Below are positions 16,730 through 26,262 of a DNA stretch of 64,000 nucleotides, one piece after another (position 1 is the stretch's first letter; every line of letters begins with the position of its first letter). The DNA is taken from contig CAIQBO010000020.1 in NCBI GenBank assembly GCA_903870145.1, positions 1 through 64,000 of the forward strand. The letters run 5' to 3'. This DNA is from an uncultured Burkholderiales bacterium. GTDB taxonomy: Bacteria > Pseudomonadota > Gammaproteobacteria > Burkholderiales > Burkholderiaceae_C. The notes beneath the pieces are model-generated. The model ran no database searches. It saw only the letters and a list, made by a program, of their open reading frames with translations, and was not told the DNA's origin. Made by a program: the position numbers and the translations under genes.

Positions 16730-18069
16730 AAGCTTGCAGACGGGCTTTCCTGAGCTCCGTGTTTGAACTCTGCCAGTGCTTTAATGCGTGCTCGGTGAAT
16801 TTCCTCTCCCACCGCTGGGCCTGTCAGGCCTTGCGCTTGGGCCTTGGCCGCCACGGCCGAGGTTTCTACCGACAATGCCACTTGCAGTGCGCCCAACAGT
16901 CGGCCTGCTGGCGCATAAGTCGTTTCTTCAAAACCCAATCGGCCTCGCGCATCGCAGGCGCAAGCCAATAAGATGTCGGGCCAGCGCTCGGGTTTGCGAA
17001 TCGCATCGCAACGCTCAAGCAAACGCATCAAGGCCGGCGCGCCCAAGTCTTGGCTGCGGTGGATATTGCCGTGCTCTCGCGCCACGACATCGGCCAATTC
17101 TCGGCAGTCATTGGGAAGCTTTAATCGATCACAAACTTGCGCCAACAATTTGGCGCTTCGCTGCTCGTGGCCCAAATGCCTGGGCCATTGGTCTGGCGGG
17201 GTTGTGCCTTTGCCCAGATCGTGCAGCAAGCAAGCCAGGCGAACGGGCAATGAAGCTTGCAGGCGCGCACTCATGTCCAGCACCATCATGAGGTGCACGC
17301 CGGTGTCCACCTCGGGGTGGTGCTCCGCGCGTTGGGGCACGCCCCACAAGCGCTCCACTTCGGGCAATAAAATTTTCAGCGCGCCGCACTCGCGCAGCAC
17401 CTCGAACATGCGAGAGGGGCGCTGGCCCATCAAGCCTTTGGCCAACTCCTGCCAGACCCGTTCAGGCACGAGGTGATGGGCTTCGCCGCCTTGCACCATC
17501 TCTTGCATCAAGGTCATGGTTTCGGGGGCGACGCTGAAGCTTGGCAGGTGCGCTGCAAAGCGGGCCACACGCAGGATGCGAACGGGGTCTTCGCGAAAGG
17601 CGGGGGTGACGTGCCTGAGCGTGCAAGATTCCAAGTCGCGCAGGCCGTGAAAGGGATCGATGCCATGCGCCATGAACAAGGATTTGAATTTTGCGCGCTT
17701 GTCTTGTTCGCTGTCGTCTGCGTTGAAGGGGCTGTTTGTCAGGCCAGCGCTCCATGCTTGAGGCAGCGCCATGGCGTTGACAGTCAGGTCGCGGCGTGCC
17801 AAATCTTCTTGAAGCGTGACTTCGGGTGAAGCGTGCGCCACAAAACCTTTGTAGCCCGGCGCGGTTTTTCGTTCGGTTCGTGCCAGTGCATATTCTTCGT
17901 GCGTGCGGGGGTGCAAAAAAACCGGAAAATCTTTGCCAACGGTTTGGAAGCCTTGCGCCTTCATCTCTTGGGGGGTGGCGCCCACCACCACCCAGTCAAG
18001 GTCTTTGACGCTTTGACCTAACAGGGCGTCTCGAAGGGCGCCCCCGACACTGAATATTTCCAAAGCCAT
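16726..18069 (-). CDS. cca: CCA tRNA nucleotidyltransferase, multifunctional
   Basis: Adds or repairs the 3' CCA of tRNAs. The class II nucleotidyltransferase head is visible as GGALRD and DLDWVV near the N-terminus, followed by the [10 protein letters not shown] motif and the [18 protein letters not shown] neck. A C-terminal HD domain ([15 protein letters not shown]) fits the E. coli-type enzyme with phosphatase and phosphodiesterase activity. 447 residues is normal. It starts nine bases after the GST stop on the same strand. Confidence 0.96.
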   Translation of the reverse strand: MALEIFSVGGALRDALLGQSVKDLDWVVVGATPQEMKAQGFQTVGKDFPVFLHPRTHEEYALARTERKTAPGYKGFVAHASPEVTLQEDLARRDLTVNAMALPQAWSAGLTNSPFNADDSEQDKRAKFKSLFMAHGIDPFHGLRDLESCTLRHVTPAFREDPVRILRVARFAAHLPSFSVAPETMTLMQEMVQGGEAHHLVPERVWQELAKGLMGQRPSRMFEVLRECGALKILLPEVERLWGVPQRAEHHPEVDTGVHLMMVLDMSARLQASLPVRLACLLHDLGKGTTPPDQWPRHLGHEQRSAKLLAQVCDRLKLPNDCRELADVVAREHGNIHRSQDLGAPALMRLLERCDAIRKPERWPDILLACACDARGRLGFEETTYAPAGRLLGALQVALSVETSAVAAKAQAQGLTGPAVGEEIHRARIKALAEFKHGAQESPSASF

Positions 18070-18078
18070 GCTGCAAGG

Positions 18079-18762
18079 TTATCCGGGCAGCAGGCGAAAG
18101 GGCTCTTCAAAATCAATAAAGTCTTTTTCAGCCAAAGCGCCATCTGTCCAGGCTTTCACGCCGGGCATGAGGCACAGGCGAGCAACGTAACTTTGAAGCG
18201 GTGCCGACACGGGCAGCGCATAGGTTTGGATGCGCATCACGACGGGTGCAAAATAAGCATCGGCAATGCTGAAGTCGCCAAACAGCATGGGGCCTTTGTG
18301 CTCGTGCAGCAGATCACCCCAAAGCGTTTCTAAGCGCTGCAAGTCGGCGCGCAAGGCCGCTTTGTCACGCAGAGCCAAAGCGCCGATGTGGGGCAAATGG
18401 GCATCGATGTTCATAGGGCATGCGCTGCGCAGGCCCATAAAGCCGCTGTGCATTTCAGCGCAAACGCTGCGAGCGCGGGCGCGTGCCGAAGAGTTTTGTG
18501 GCCAGAGATTTTTTTCTGGAAATTTTTCGGCCAAATATTCGGCAATCGCCAAAGTGTCCCAGATGGCCAAGTCTGCATCGAGCAGAACTGGCACTTTGCC
18601 AACGGGGGTGATGTTGTGCAGGCCTTGCTTGAATTGCGATTGCGCCTCAAAACCATCAAAGCGCAGCATCACTTCTTCAAACGCAATGCCGGTTTGGCGC
18701 ATCAAAACCCAAGGCCGCATGGACCAAGACGAGTAGTTCTTGTTGCCGATGAAAAGTTTCAT
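18079..18762 (-). CDS. Glutathione S-transferase family protein
   Basis: GST fold with a thioredoxin-like N-terminal domain (KLFIGNKNYSSWSMRPWVLM, with serine at the usual catalytic site) and the GSH-binding TPVGKVPVL and DTLAIAEYLAE motifs, then an all-helical C-terminal domain with the DFSIADAYFAPV N-cap motif. It resembles the YfcF-like subgroup. The substrate is unknown. The ATG overlaps the DUF2817 gene stop by four bases, so translation is likely coupled to it. Confidence 0.92.
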   Translation of the reverse strand: MKLFIGNKNYSSWSMRPWVLMRQTGIAFEEVMLRFDGFEAQSQFKQGLHNITPVGKVPVLLDADLAIWDTLAIAEYLAEKFPEKNLWPQNSSARARARSVCAEMHSGFMGLRSACPMNIDAHLPHIGALALRDKAALRADLQRLETLWGDLLHEHKGPMLFGDFSIADAYFAPVVMRIQTYALPVSAPLQSYVARLCLMPGVKAWTDGALAEKDFIDFEEPFRLLPG

Positions 18763-19844
18763 GATGCCAACCCGCTGGCGGCTTGAAACAAAGCCTCGCG
18801 CGCTTGCGAGACGATTTGTTCACGCCACGCATCGGTGTCGGTGTAGAAGGCGCGCAAGATATCTTGTTTGATTTGAGTTTTGAGCGCCGATTCTGCATAA
18901 GGGTGCACATGCAGCCAGTGCTCACCGCGCAGTGCATGCATGACTTGTTCCATGGGCAAGGTGCCGTATTCCATGGCAATGCCGGTGTACTCCACTTGCG
19001 GGCACTCGTGATGAACGGACATCCACATCAGGCCCGTCAAGAAAGCAGAGGTGGACGAGCCGTCATAAATGGAAGTCACATTGTGGCCCCACCAAGCGCG
19101 CGCACGTGTCAACGCGGCGTTGTCGTTGGCGCAAGCAAAAATGCGCTCGCCAACGCCACTGGGGCCAAGGCCGGTGTGCAAATCGATCCAAGCCAATTTT
19201 TGCGCGCGGCTGCCGTGTTGCTTTAAAACTTGGCGAATGGTTTGATTGCTCCACGTGGGTGCAGTGCCGCCAAAGAAAAGCCCGGCTGGAAACTCGTGTT
19301 GGCCTTGCGTGACAGCGGCTTGAAAGGCTGTCATGCCGCGCTGGGCAATGAATTGGCCAGTGGCTTGGGCATTGGCAGCGTCAGGTGGCCAGATCTCTGG
19401 AAGCAGCAGTGGCTGGACTTCTTGGTAGGCGGCATTGACGGGCAAGGGCTTGCTGAAGTCGTGGAAGTTGCGGTTAAGGTCCACATTTTCTTGGGTGACC
19501 CTTCGCAGGTGTGAAAAACCATAGGGATTCAAGGCATGGACATACAGCACGGCAACGCCTTTTTCGCGCGCCTCTTGGCGCCACGCCGTGTCATGCAGCG
19601 CATGGATTTGCACGCCACTGCCGCAGTAACCTTCTACGCCATGGCAAGCACTGCTCAGGACCAGCAGCTGCTTGGCATCTGCGGGGCCTTCGCGCACCAC
19701 ATCCATGGCCAGTTCTTCACCGTCTTTGCCCTTGAGCGGGTGAATGTGCGACTCAACACTCAAGCCTGCGGCGTCTGCAGCGAGCAAGAATTTTTGCCGT
19801 GCTTGCGCATAGCTTGAAGAGAATGAGGTTTGAACAGAGTTCAT
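18759..19844 (-). CDS. DUF2817 family M14-like metallopeptidase
   Basis: Predicted zinc carboxypeptidase-like enzyme. Visible metal and catalytic positions are CHGVEG (H-xx-E), the later WIDLHTGLG histidine, NRNF and EYGT with the candidate catalytic glutamate. There is no signal peptide, so it acts in the cytoplasm. DUF2817 proteins are uncharacterised; a peptidase or amidohydrolase acting on small peptides is an inference. The ATG at 19844 follows GGGAGC and gives 361 residues; the ORF track reads 80 codons further upstream through the terminator. Confidence 0.88.
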   Translation of the reverse strand: MNSVQTSFSSSYAQARQKFLLAADAAGLSVESHIHPLKGKDGEELAMDVVREGPADAKQLLVLSSACHGVEGYCGSGVQIHALHDTAWRQEAREKGVAVLYVHALNPYGFSHLRRVTQENVDLNRNFHDFSKPLPVNAAYQEVQPLLLPEIWPPDAANAQATGQFIAQRGMTAFQAAVTQGQHEFPAGLFFGGTAPTWSNQTIRQVLKQHGSRAQKLAWIDLHTGLGPSGVGERIFACANDNAALTRARAWWGHNVTSIYDGSSTSAFLTGLMWMSVHHECPQVEYTGIAMEYGTLPMEQVMHALRGEHWLHVHPYAESALKTQIKQDILRAFYTDTDAWREQIVSQAREALFQAASGLAS

Positions 19845-19862
19845 GCAAGCTCCCAAATTGAA

Positions 19863-19882
19863 TGAAGCCCCGAAGGGCTTCA
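19863..19882 (-). terminator. UUCG-loop hairpin after the M20 gene
   Basis: On the minus strand TGAAGCCC-TTCG-GGGCTTCA is a perfect 8-bp stem closed by a very stable UUCG tetraloop, followed by a moderately T-rich TTCAATTT. It lies between the M20 stop and the DUF2817 start and probably separates the two transcripts. Confidence 0.7.
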
Positions 19883-19915
19883 CAAGCGAAACTCCCAAGG
19901 GGAATCGTGTTGATT

Positions 19916-21124
19916 TTAAGACTGTGTCGGGTTGGCCAGCCACTGGGTGGCCAATTCCACCCAGTAAGTGCCGCCCAAAGGGATCAGGTCGTCGTTGAAG
20001 TCGTAGCTGGGATTGTGCAGCATGCAAGGGCCTGCGCCATGGCCCATTTCGCGGTGGGTGCCGTCCCCATTGGCAATGAAGCAATAAGCGCCAGGTTTGG
20101 CTTGCAACATGAAGGAAAAGTCCTCTGCGCCCATGGTGGGCTCCTGCGCGATAACGTTGCTGGCGCCCACGATGCCTTCCATGACTTTGCGTGCAAAGTC
20201 GGCTTCGACTGCGCTGTTGATGGTAGGGGGGTAGTTGCGATTGAAATCAAACTCAGCGCGGGCATCAAAAGCGGCGCAAAGCTTGTCTGTGATTTGGCGC
20301 ATGCGCGATTCGATCAGGTCGAGCACTTCAATGGTGAAGGTACGCACCGTGCCTTGAATTTCGCAGAAGTCGGGCACCACATTGGTGGCTTCGCCCGCAT
20401 GCACCATGGTCACGGAAATGACACCGGCATCAACAGGTTTTTTGTTGCGAGAGATGATGGTTTGAAAGGCTTGGACCAATTGGCAGGCCACGGGCACAGG
20501 ATCAACGCCGTTGTGTGGCAACGCAGCATGGCTGCCTTTGCCGTGAATGGTGATTTTAAATTCATTGCTCGAAGCCATGACGGGGCCGGGGCTGACCGCA
20601 AACGTGCCCACCGCAGCGCCGGGCCAGTTGTGCATGCCAAAGACGGCTTGCATGGGAAATTTTTCAAACATGCCGTCTTTGATCATCTCGCGGGCGCCGC
20701 CGCCGCCTTCTTCGGCGGGTTGGAAGATCAAATAAACCGTGCCATCAAAGTCGCGGTGTTTGGCGAAATGTTTGGCCGCTGCCAAGAGCATGGCGGTGTG
20801 ACCGTCGTGTCCGCAAGCGTGCATCTTGCCTTGGTATTTGCTGGCGTGGGCAAAGGTGTTGAACTCTTGCATGGGCAAAGCGTCAATGTCGGCGCGCAGA
20901 CCAATGCCGCGGCCGCAAGCGCCGCCGTCTCGGCCTGTCAAAATGCCGATGACGCCAGTGGTGCCCATGCCGCGGTGGATGGGGATGCCCCAATCGGTGA
21001 GTTGCTTGGCGATCACGTCGGCGGTGCGTTCTTCTTGGAAGCACAACTCGGGGTGCGCGTGAATGTCTTTGCGAATGGCCGCAATGCTGGCCACGTCTGT
21101 GAGGATGGAGTCGATGATTTTCAT
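19916..21124 (-). CDS. M20 family amidohydrolase (hippurate hydrolase-like)
   Basis: Di-metal amidohydrolase of the M20D family, which includes N-acyl amino acid amidohydrolases, hippuricases and IAA-amino acid hydrolases. Ligand motifs are HAHPEL, ACGHDGHTA, the EE pair in QPAEEGGGGA and GMHNWPG; the dimerisation insert carries KGSHAALPH. 402 residues is normal. The exact acyl substrate cannot be read from sequence. TAGACT lies six bases before the ATG, another short-leader candidate, but a weak one. Confidence 0.93.
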   Translation of the reverse strand: MKIIDSILTDVASIAAIRKDIHAHPELCFQEERTADVIAKQLTDWGIPIHRGMGTTGVIGILTGRDGGACGRGIGLRADIDALPMQEFNTFAHASKYQGKMHACGHDGHTAMLLAAAKHFAKHRDFDGTVYLIFQPAEEGGGGAREMIKDGMFEKFPMQAVFGMHNWPGAAVGTFAVSPGPVMASSNEFKITIHGKGSHAALPHNGVDPVPVACQLVQAFQTIISRNKKPVDAGVISVTMVHAGEATNVVPDFCEIQGTVRTFTIEVLDLIESRMRQITDKLCAAFDARAEFDFNRNYPPTINSAVEADFARKVMEGIVGASNVIAQEPTMGAEDFSFMLQAKPGAYCFIANGDGTHREMGHGAGPCMLHNPSYDFNDDLIPLGGTYWVELATQWLANPTQS

Positions 21125-21265
21125 GCCTACAGTCTAGCCAGACTCGTGCCAACACGCTACAACCCCTTTGCGCGTCGGGGACATTAGCCCTCAGGGTTAT
21201 CCCGGAAAATACAACTCTTAAAATCAATGCAAGATGACTTTACGCCATCAGTTTGGGAAAGAAAA

Positions 21266-23344
21266 ATGAGTGCCAGCCATGAAATCGGAGCCAATGCCGT
21301 CGTGCGCGGCTTGTGCCCCCACGACTGCCCGGACACCTGCGCACTGCTGACCACGGTAGAAAATGGCCGTGCCGTGAAGGTGCAGGGCAACCCGGCGCAC
21401 AAGCCCACCGATGGGGTGCTGTGCACCAAAGTTTCGCGCTACACCGAGCGCACTTACCACCCTGATCGAATTTTGCAGCCCATGAAACGCAGCGGCCCCA
21501 AAGGGTCTGGCCAATTTGAACCGGTGAGTTGGGATCAAGCCTTGACGGACATCGCACAGCGTTTGGGTCAGATAGCAGCACTGAGCCCTGAAAGTGTTTT
21601 GCCCTACAGCTATGGCGGCACCATGGGCTGGGTGCAAGCTGAATCCATGGCCTCCAGGTTTTTTCACAAACTGGGGGCTTCTTTGTTGGACCGAACCATC
21701 TGTGCCTCGGCCGGTGGCGAGGGCTTGCTCTATACCTTGGGTGCAAAGAACGGTCTGAAAACAGAATTTTTTGCTGAGTCGAAATTGATTTTGATTTGGG
21801 GCAGCAATTCGATCACCAGCAATGTGCATTTTTGGCGTTTGGCGCAAGAGGCCAAAAGACAAGGCGCCAAGCTCATTTGCATTGACCCGCGCAAAAGTGA
21901 AACGGCAGAAAAGTGCCATGTCCATTTGGCACTGCGCCCTGGCACAGACGCAGCGCTGGCTTTGTCGCTGATGCACGAGCTGGTGGTGAACAACTGGCTC
22001 GACCAGGACTACATTGAAAAATACACTTTGGGATGGGACGCTTTGCGAGAACGTGCATTGCAATGGCCGCCCGAGAAAGCAGCTCAAGTCTGTGGTTTAG
22101 ATGTGCAGCAAATTCGCGATTTGGCGCGTGATTGGGGCAGCGTGCAGCCTGCGGCCATCCGCTTGAACTACGGCATGCAAAGGGTTCATGGTGGCGGCAA
22201 TGCGGTGCGGGCCATTGCCTGTTTGCCTGCATTGACCGGTGCTTGGCGCCACCGCGCAGGGGGCCTGCTCTTGAGCAGTTCGGGTAATTTCAACATCAAC
22301 AAGCAGGCTTTGTATCGGCCTGATTTATTGGGCACGCGGCGCCCGCGAACCTTGAACATGAGCACCTTGGGCAATGACTTGAACCGCAAGGCATCTGCTG
22401 AGTGGGGGCCAGCGGTGCAAGCGATCGTGGTCTACAACACCAACCCTGTGGCTGTGGCGCCGCAGTCGGGCAAAGTGGTACAAGGCTTTGCGCGGGAAGA
22501 TTTGTTCACTGTGGTGCTGGAGCATTTTCAAACAGACACGGCCGATTGGGCCGACTACATCTTGCCGGCCACCACGCAGTTGGAACATTGGGACATTCAA
22601 GGCAGTTATGGGCACACCGATGTGCTATTGAACCAACCCGCCATTGCCCCACTGGGGCAATCCAAACCGAACTCAGAGATCTTTCGTTTGTTGGCCCAGC
22701 GCATGGGATACACCGAAGCTTGCTTTGAAGACGATGACTTTCAGCTGTGCCAAACAGCCTTGCCTGAGGGGGTTGATTTCTCTGAACTATTGGCCAATGG
22801 GTTCGCCACCTTGCCGCTGACCGATGCACCCTTTGCCAGCGGCGCCTTTCCAACGCCTTCAGGCAAATGCGAATTTTTCAGCGCTCGCCTGCAAGCCATG
22901 GGGCTCGATGGCCTGCCGGACCACATTCCCAATTACGAAGTACCTCAAGCCGGTGACCGTTATTCATTGGCCATGATTTCACCGCCAGCACGCAATTTTT
23001 TAAATTCCAGTTTCGTCAATGTGCAAAGTTTGCGCGAGATGGAGGGCGAGCCTTTGCTGGAAATTAATGCACAAGATGCTGCCTCACGCGGGATTCAAAG
23101 TGGCGATGTGGTCAAAGTGTTCAACGACCGCGGTGAATACCACTGCAAAGCCAAGGTCAGTTCGCGCGCTCGCGAGGGGGTGGTCCACGGCCTGGGCGTG
23201 TGGTGGCGAAAGATGGGTTTGAATGGCAGCAATGTGAACCAATTGACCAGTCAATTGTTGACAGATCTGGGCCGCGCGTCAGTGTTCTATGATTGCCAAG
23301 TTGAGGTTGCGCTGTTGCGGCCCAGTAGCTTGAAAGCAGACTGA
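21266..23344 (+). CDS. Molybdopterin-dependent oxidoreductase (DMSO reductase family)
   Basis: Molybdenum or tungsten bis-MGD enzyme of the DMSO reductase superfamily. An N-terminal 4Fe-4S motif (CPHDCPDTC, then VLCTK) is followed by the molybdopterin domains (WGSNSITSNVHF, IDPRKSETA) and a C-terminal dinucleotide-binding domain. There is no Tat signal, so it is likely cytoplasmic. It resembles stand-alone anaerobic-dehydrogenase-like proteins of unknown substrate that are common in aerobic betaproteobacteria. The ATG at 21266 follows GGGAAAG; an upstream ATG at 21227 has no ribosome site. The small PHA-type gene starts three bases after its stop. Confidence 0.92.
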   Translation: MSASHEIGANAVVRGLCPHDCPDTCALLTTVENGRAVKVQGNPAHKPTDGVLCTKVSRYTERTYHPDRILQPMKRSGPKGSGQFEPVSWDQALTDIAQRLGQIAALSPESVLPYSYGGTMGWVQAESMASRFFHKLGASLLDRTICASAGGEGLLYTLGAKNGLKTEFFAESKLILIWGSNSITSNVHFWRLAQEAKRQGAKLICIDPRKSETAEKCHVHLALRPGTDAALALSLMHELVVNNWLDQDYIEKYTLGWDALRERALQWPPEKAAQVCGLDVQQIRDLARDWGSVQPAAIRLNYGMQRVHGGGNAVRAIACLPALTGAWRHRAGGLLLSSSGNFNINKQALYRPDLLGTRRPRTLNMSTLGNDLNRKASAEWGPAVQAIVVYNTNPVAVAPQSGKVVQGFAREDLFTVVLEHFQTDTADWADYILPATTQLEHWDIQGSYGHTDVLLNQPAIAPLGQSKPNSEIFRLLAQRMGYTEACFEDDDFQLCQTALPEGVDFSELLANGFATLPLTDAPFASGAFPTPSGKCEFFSARLQAMGLDGLPDHIPNYEVPQAGDRYSLAMISPPARNFLNSSFVNVQSLREMEGEPLLEINAQDAASRGIQSGDVVKVFNDRGEYHCKAKVSSRAREGVVHGLGVWWRKMGLNGSNVNQLTSQLLTDLGRASVFYDCQVEVALLRPSSLKAD

Positions 23345-23347
23345 ATC

Positions 23348-23653
23348 ATGGCTGATATTTTAATTGAGCGCAGCCATGCACTGGGCATGGAACGGGCCCG
23401 AGAAGTGGCCGCGCAGTGGCAGTCTGAAGCCAAGGAAGAATGGGGCATGGAATGCCAATACCATGCGAACGAGGCCAATGAACAAGGCGAGGTGCAAGAC
23501 CGCTTGACCTTTGAGCGAATCGGCGCACAAGGCAGTTTGTGTGTGAGCGCCACGCAGCTCAAAATGCAATTGAGCTTGGGGTTTTTAATGGCGCCCTACA
23601 AAGACCGGATTGAAGAAAAAATTGCCAAAAATTTGGACGCCCTGCTGGCATGA
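23348..23653 (+). CDS. Polyhydroxyalkanoic acid system family protein
   Basis: A 101-residue protein with the pattern of the PHA_gran_rgn family (about 90-100 residues, start ILIERSHALGMERAREVAAQW, ending in a helix EEKIAKNLDALLA). The family was named for association with polyhydroxyalkanoate granules; direct functional proof is thin. It is tightly linked to the molybdopterin oxidoreductase and likely shares its transcript. No other PHA gene is in the window. Confidence 0.85.
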   Translation: MADILIERSHALGMERAREVAAQWQSEAKEEWGMECQYHANEANEQGEVQDRLTFERIGAQGSLCVSATQLKMQLSLGFLMAPYKDRIEEKIAKNLDALLA

Positions 23654-23666
23654 CTTTGCCTGCACC

Positions 23667-23681
23667 CCTTGAGGCTCAAGG
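23667..23681. terminator. Possible bidirectional terminator hairpin
   Basis: CCTTGA-GGC-TCAAGG is a perfect 6-bp stem that covers the slt stop and lies 13 bases after the plus-strand stop. The plus-strand continuation (CTTGGGTTTCTTCT) is T-rich. A weak but well-placed candidate between convergent genes. Confidence 0.35.
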
Positions 23682-25649
23682 CAAGTCTTGGGTTTCTTCT
23701 GCAGCACTGCTGCTACGTGGCCCCACGTTGCCCAAGCGGGCTTTCAAAGACTGGGGTTGGCCCGTTAACAAGGCGGCGTAATTGGTGGTGTTGGACAACA
23801 CTTTTTTAACGTAGTCACGGGTTTCAGAGAAGGGCACGTTTTCAGCCCAAATGGCCGCTTCCAACACGGGGCCATTGCGCCATGCGCGTGAACGGCCAGG
23901 CCCGGCGTTGTAAGCCGCTGCTGCCAGCGGCATGGAGCCACCGAATTCATCCAACACCAACTTCAAATAACCGGTGCCAATGGCCACGTTGGTTTCGTGT
24001 TCATTCAATTGAATGAGTTGGAAATTTTTCAAACCAATTTTTTTGGCTGTCCAACGCGCTGTGGCAGGCATGACTTGCATCAAACCAGCCGCCCCCACGA
24101 TGGACTTGGCGTCCATGATGAAGCGACTTTCTTGCCGGATCAAACCATAAACATAAGCGGGATCGAGTTGGATTTCTTGGGCACGGCGCAGCACGGTGTC
24201 TTTGAGTGGCGTGGGAAACCGTTGGTCAAAGTCGATGGCCACTTTGGTGCGCTCGCTGGTGTTGATGCAGCGGTCCCAGACTTGGCGCTGGCAGGCCAAG
24301 TCGGCAGCGGCCAACAGCTCGCGCTCGTTCATGCCCCCTGTGGTGTGCAAGTTGCTGCTGTAGTTCCATTCCCGGTTGCCCTCAGCGCGCAAGCCCAAGG
24401 CCAGCGCGGACAGGGCTCTTTGCAAGCCTGGGTTGGCGTTGGCGGCGGCTTTTTCTTGGGCGCTTATAGGGGTAGGTTTGTCGGGCACGGTGATTTTTTG
24501 CCCAATGTCTTCCAGCGCCAGTTGTTCGTAAAAACCGCGCACGCTGGCAATGCTGCGCAGCAAAGTCTGGGCCTCGTTGCGCTGCATATCAGTGGGTGTG
24601 CTGGCCAGCAAGGCGCGGGCTTTCCAGTAAATCCACGTGGTCTCGCTGCGTGCTTCGTCCATGGCGTCGACGCTGGAAAGTACGGCTTTCCAGTCGCCTT
24701 GTCGCAAGGCGGCGCGCACTTTCCAGCCCAAGAGGTCATCGTTCAAGTCGGCATTGCGGGTGATTTTGGAGAAGTAAAGGTGGGCGTTGTCTTGGAGTTT
24801 TTGTGCCGCTTGTTTGCCAATCACACCCCAAGCCCAGTTGTGCTCTTCTTTGCTGAGCATGAGGCCCCATTTTTTCTCTAGCAACTGCGCTGCTTTGTCG
24901 GGGTCGGTGCTGGCCACGCGAATCATGGCCAGCACTGAGAGCTCTTTGCGGTTGCGACTGAAGGCGAAGATCTTTTTGTCTAAATATTTGAGCGGATCGG
25001 CCTGAATCAAGATAATTTGTTTAGCCACTTCTAGTGACTCGATGGCCAGCGCCGCTTGGGCTGCGCGAGGGCGGTTGTTGTCCATGGCCAAGCGTGCTTT
25101 GCGCCACAAGTCTGGTCCATTGATTTTTTTGGCAGCGTAGAGTTTTTCGGCCACGGTGGTGCAGCCGTCGTCGGTTTCCTTTTGAGCGTACCAAAGGCGT
25201 TTGAGTTCTGCCCCAGGGTCGCTGGTTTGAGTCAGGCCCTCAGCGGCCAGGGCGTAACAGCGCACTTCGCGGTCATCGTTCATGCGAAAGCGGGGGTATT
25301 CACTGGCAAAGGCAGACCATTCACGCTGTTTGCCCAGTTGCAGCAACCAGTCATTGCGCAAACGGTCTTCGGCGTAGCTGCCGGCGTATTGGGTGAAAAA
25401 CGCTTGAATCTCTGCGCTGCTGGCTTGGTCTAAGCGAATGCGCAGTTCCCAATAGGCCGCCCAGGCTTCCAAAGTGTGGCCCTTGGCCTGAGGCAGCATG
25501 CGTGTGAGCCGGGCTTTGTCGTTCTTTTTGAAGGCCTGGTGCATCTCCAAAATGACTTCGTCCGACTTATTTTGGGCTGCGGCAGGGGCGTTTAAACCGA
25601 AAATCAGGGCAAGAGCCCCAAGCGATGTCAAAATCTGTGTCAATTGCAT
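23676..25649 (-). CDS. slt: Soluble lytic murein transglycosylase (Slt70-like)
   Basis: Periplasmic enzyme that cleaves the MurNAc-GlcNAc bond with formation of 1,6-anhydro-MurNAc, the substrate path leading to AnmK in this same window. A Sec signal peptide (residues 1-25, ending APAAAQ) is followed by a long superhelical alpha domain and a C-terminal lysozyme-like domain. The catalytic glutamate is in IRQESRF, with the family motifs GLMQVMPATA and AAAYNAGPGRSRAW. The 657-residue length fits Slt70. Its ATG is only nine bases from the divergent 5-FCL ATG. Confidence 0.95.
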   Translation of the reverse strand: MQLTQILTSLGALALIFGLNAPAAAQNKSDEVILEMHQAFKKNDKARLTRMLPQAKGHTLEAWAAYWELRIRLDQASSAEIQAFFTQYAGSYAEDRLRNDWLLQLGKQREWSAFASEYPRFRMNDDREVRCYALAAEGLTQTSDPGAELKRLWYAQKETDDGCTTVAEKLYAAKKINGPDLWRKARLAMDNNRPRAAQAALAIESLEVAKQIILIQADPLKYLDKKIFAFSRNRKELSVLAMIRVASTDPDKAAQLLEKKWGLMLSKEEHNWAWGVIGKQAAQKLQDNAHLYFSKITRNADLNDDLLGWKVRAALRQGDWKAVLSSVDAMDEARSETTWIYWKARALLASTPTDMQRNEAQTLLRSIASVRGFYEQLALEDIGQKITVPDKPTPISAQEKAAANANPGLQRALSALALGLRAEGNREWNYSSNLHTTGGMNERELLAAADLACQRQVWDRCINTSERTKVAIDFDQRFPTPLKDTVLRRAQEIQLDPAYVYGLIRQESRFIMDAKSIVGAAGLMQVMPATARWTAKKIGLKNFQLIQLNEHETNVAIGTGYLKLVLDEFGGSMPLAAAAYNAGPGRSRAWRNGPVLEAAIWAENVPFSETRDYVKKVLSNTTNYAALLTGQPQSLKARLGNVGPRSSSAAEETQDLP

Positions 25650-25655
25650 GGGTCG

Positions 25656-25661
25656 ATTATG
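25656..25661 (-). promoter_or_regulatory. -10-like CATAAT of slt
   Basis: On the minus strand CATAAT ends six bases before the slt ATG, and it overlaps the start codon of the divergent gene. A start at the ATG itself would give a leaderless message. TTGTTT at an 18-base spacing is a weak -35. Confidence 0.4.
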
Positions 25662-26243
25662 GACAAATCAGAAGCCAAAAAACAAATACGCCAAAGCTTA
25701 TTGGCTGCACGCCTGAATATGCCAGACCGTTTGGCGCGGATTGACGCCTTGCAAAGCGTCATGCGAATTTGGCTGTTTGGTCGCCCAGATTTGGTGATTG
25801 GCGCCTATTGGCCGATCAAAGGGGAGTTTGATCCTTTGCCTGCTTTGCACCGCTGGAAAGAAGATGGCGAGTTGCAAGGCGCAGCGAAATTGCGCCGCAT
25901 TGGCTTGCCGGTGGTGAACAAAGTGCACAAAACCTTGACTTTTCACGCGTGGTACCCGGGCTGCCCCATGGAGGAGGACGCCTATGGCATTCCCAAACCC
26001 AAAGACACTGAGGTGATTGTGCCAACGCTCTTGTTTGTGCCTTGCGTGGGTTACAGCGCAGGCGGTTTTCGTTTGGGCTATGGCGGTGGTTTTTACGACC
26101 GCACCTTGGCCAGCTTGCAACCCAAGCCTTTCACAGTGGGTTTGGGCTTTACCAATGGCTATGTGGACGAGTTGGAGGTTGAGCCGCATGACCAAGCCTT
26201 GGACGCGATCTTGAATGACAACGGCGTGGTGTGGCCAGTTTGA
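25659..26243 (+). CDS. 5-formyltetrahydrofolate cyclo-ligase family protein
   Basis: Member of the family that converts 5-formyl-THF to 5,10-methenyl-THF with ATP. The C-terminal GFRLGYGGGFYDRTL motif is the family signature, and the YWPIKGEFDP segment fits the substrate side. The ATG at 25659 gives 194 residues and the usual SEAKKQIRQSLLAARL start; the ORF track start five codons earlier is a TTG inside slt. A tetR gene follows 19 bases after. Confidence 0.92.
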   Translation: MDKSEAKKQIRQSLLAARLNMPDRLARIDALQSVMRIWLFGRPDLVIGAYWPIKGEFDPLPALHRWKEDGELQGAAKLRRIGLPVVNKVHKTLTFHAWYPGCPMEEDAYGIPKPKDTEVIVPTLLFVPCVGYSAGGFRLGYGGGFYDRTLASLQPKPFTVGLGFTNGYVDELEVEPHDQALDAILNDNGVVWPV

Positions 26244-26262
26244 ATGAATGTGAAAGCGTTGG

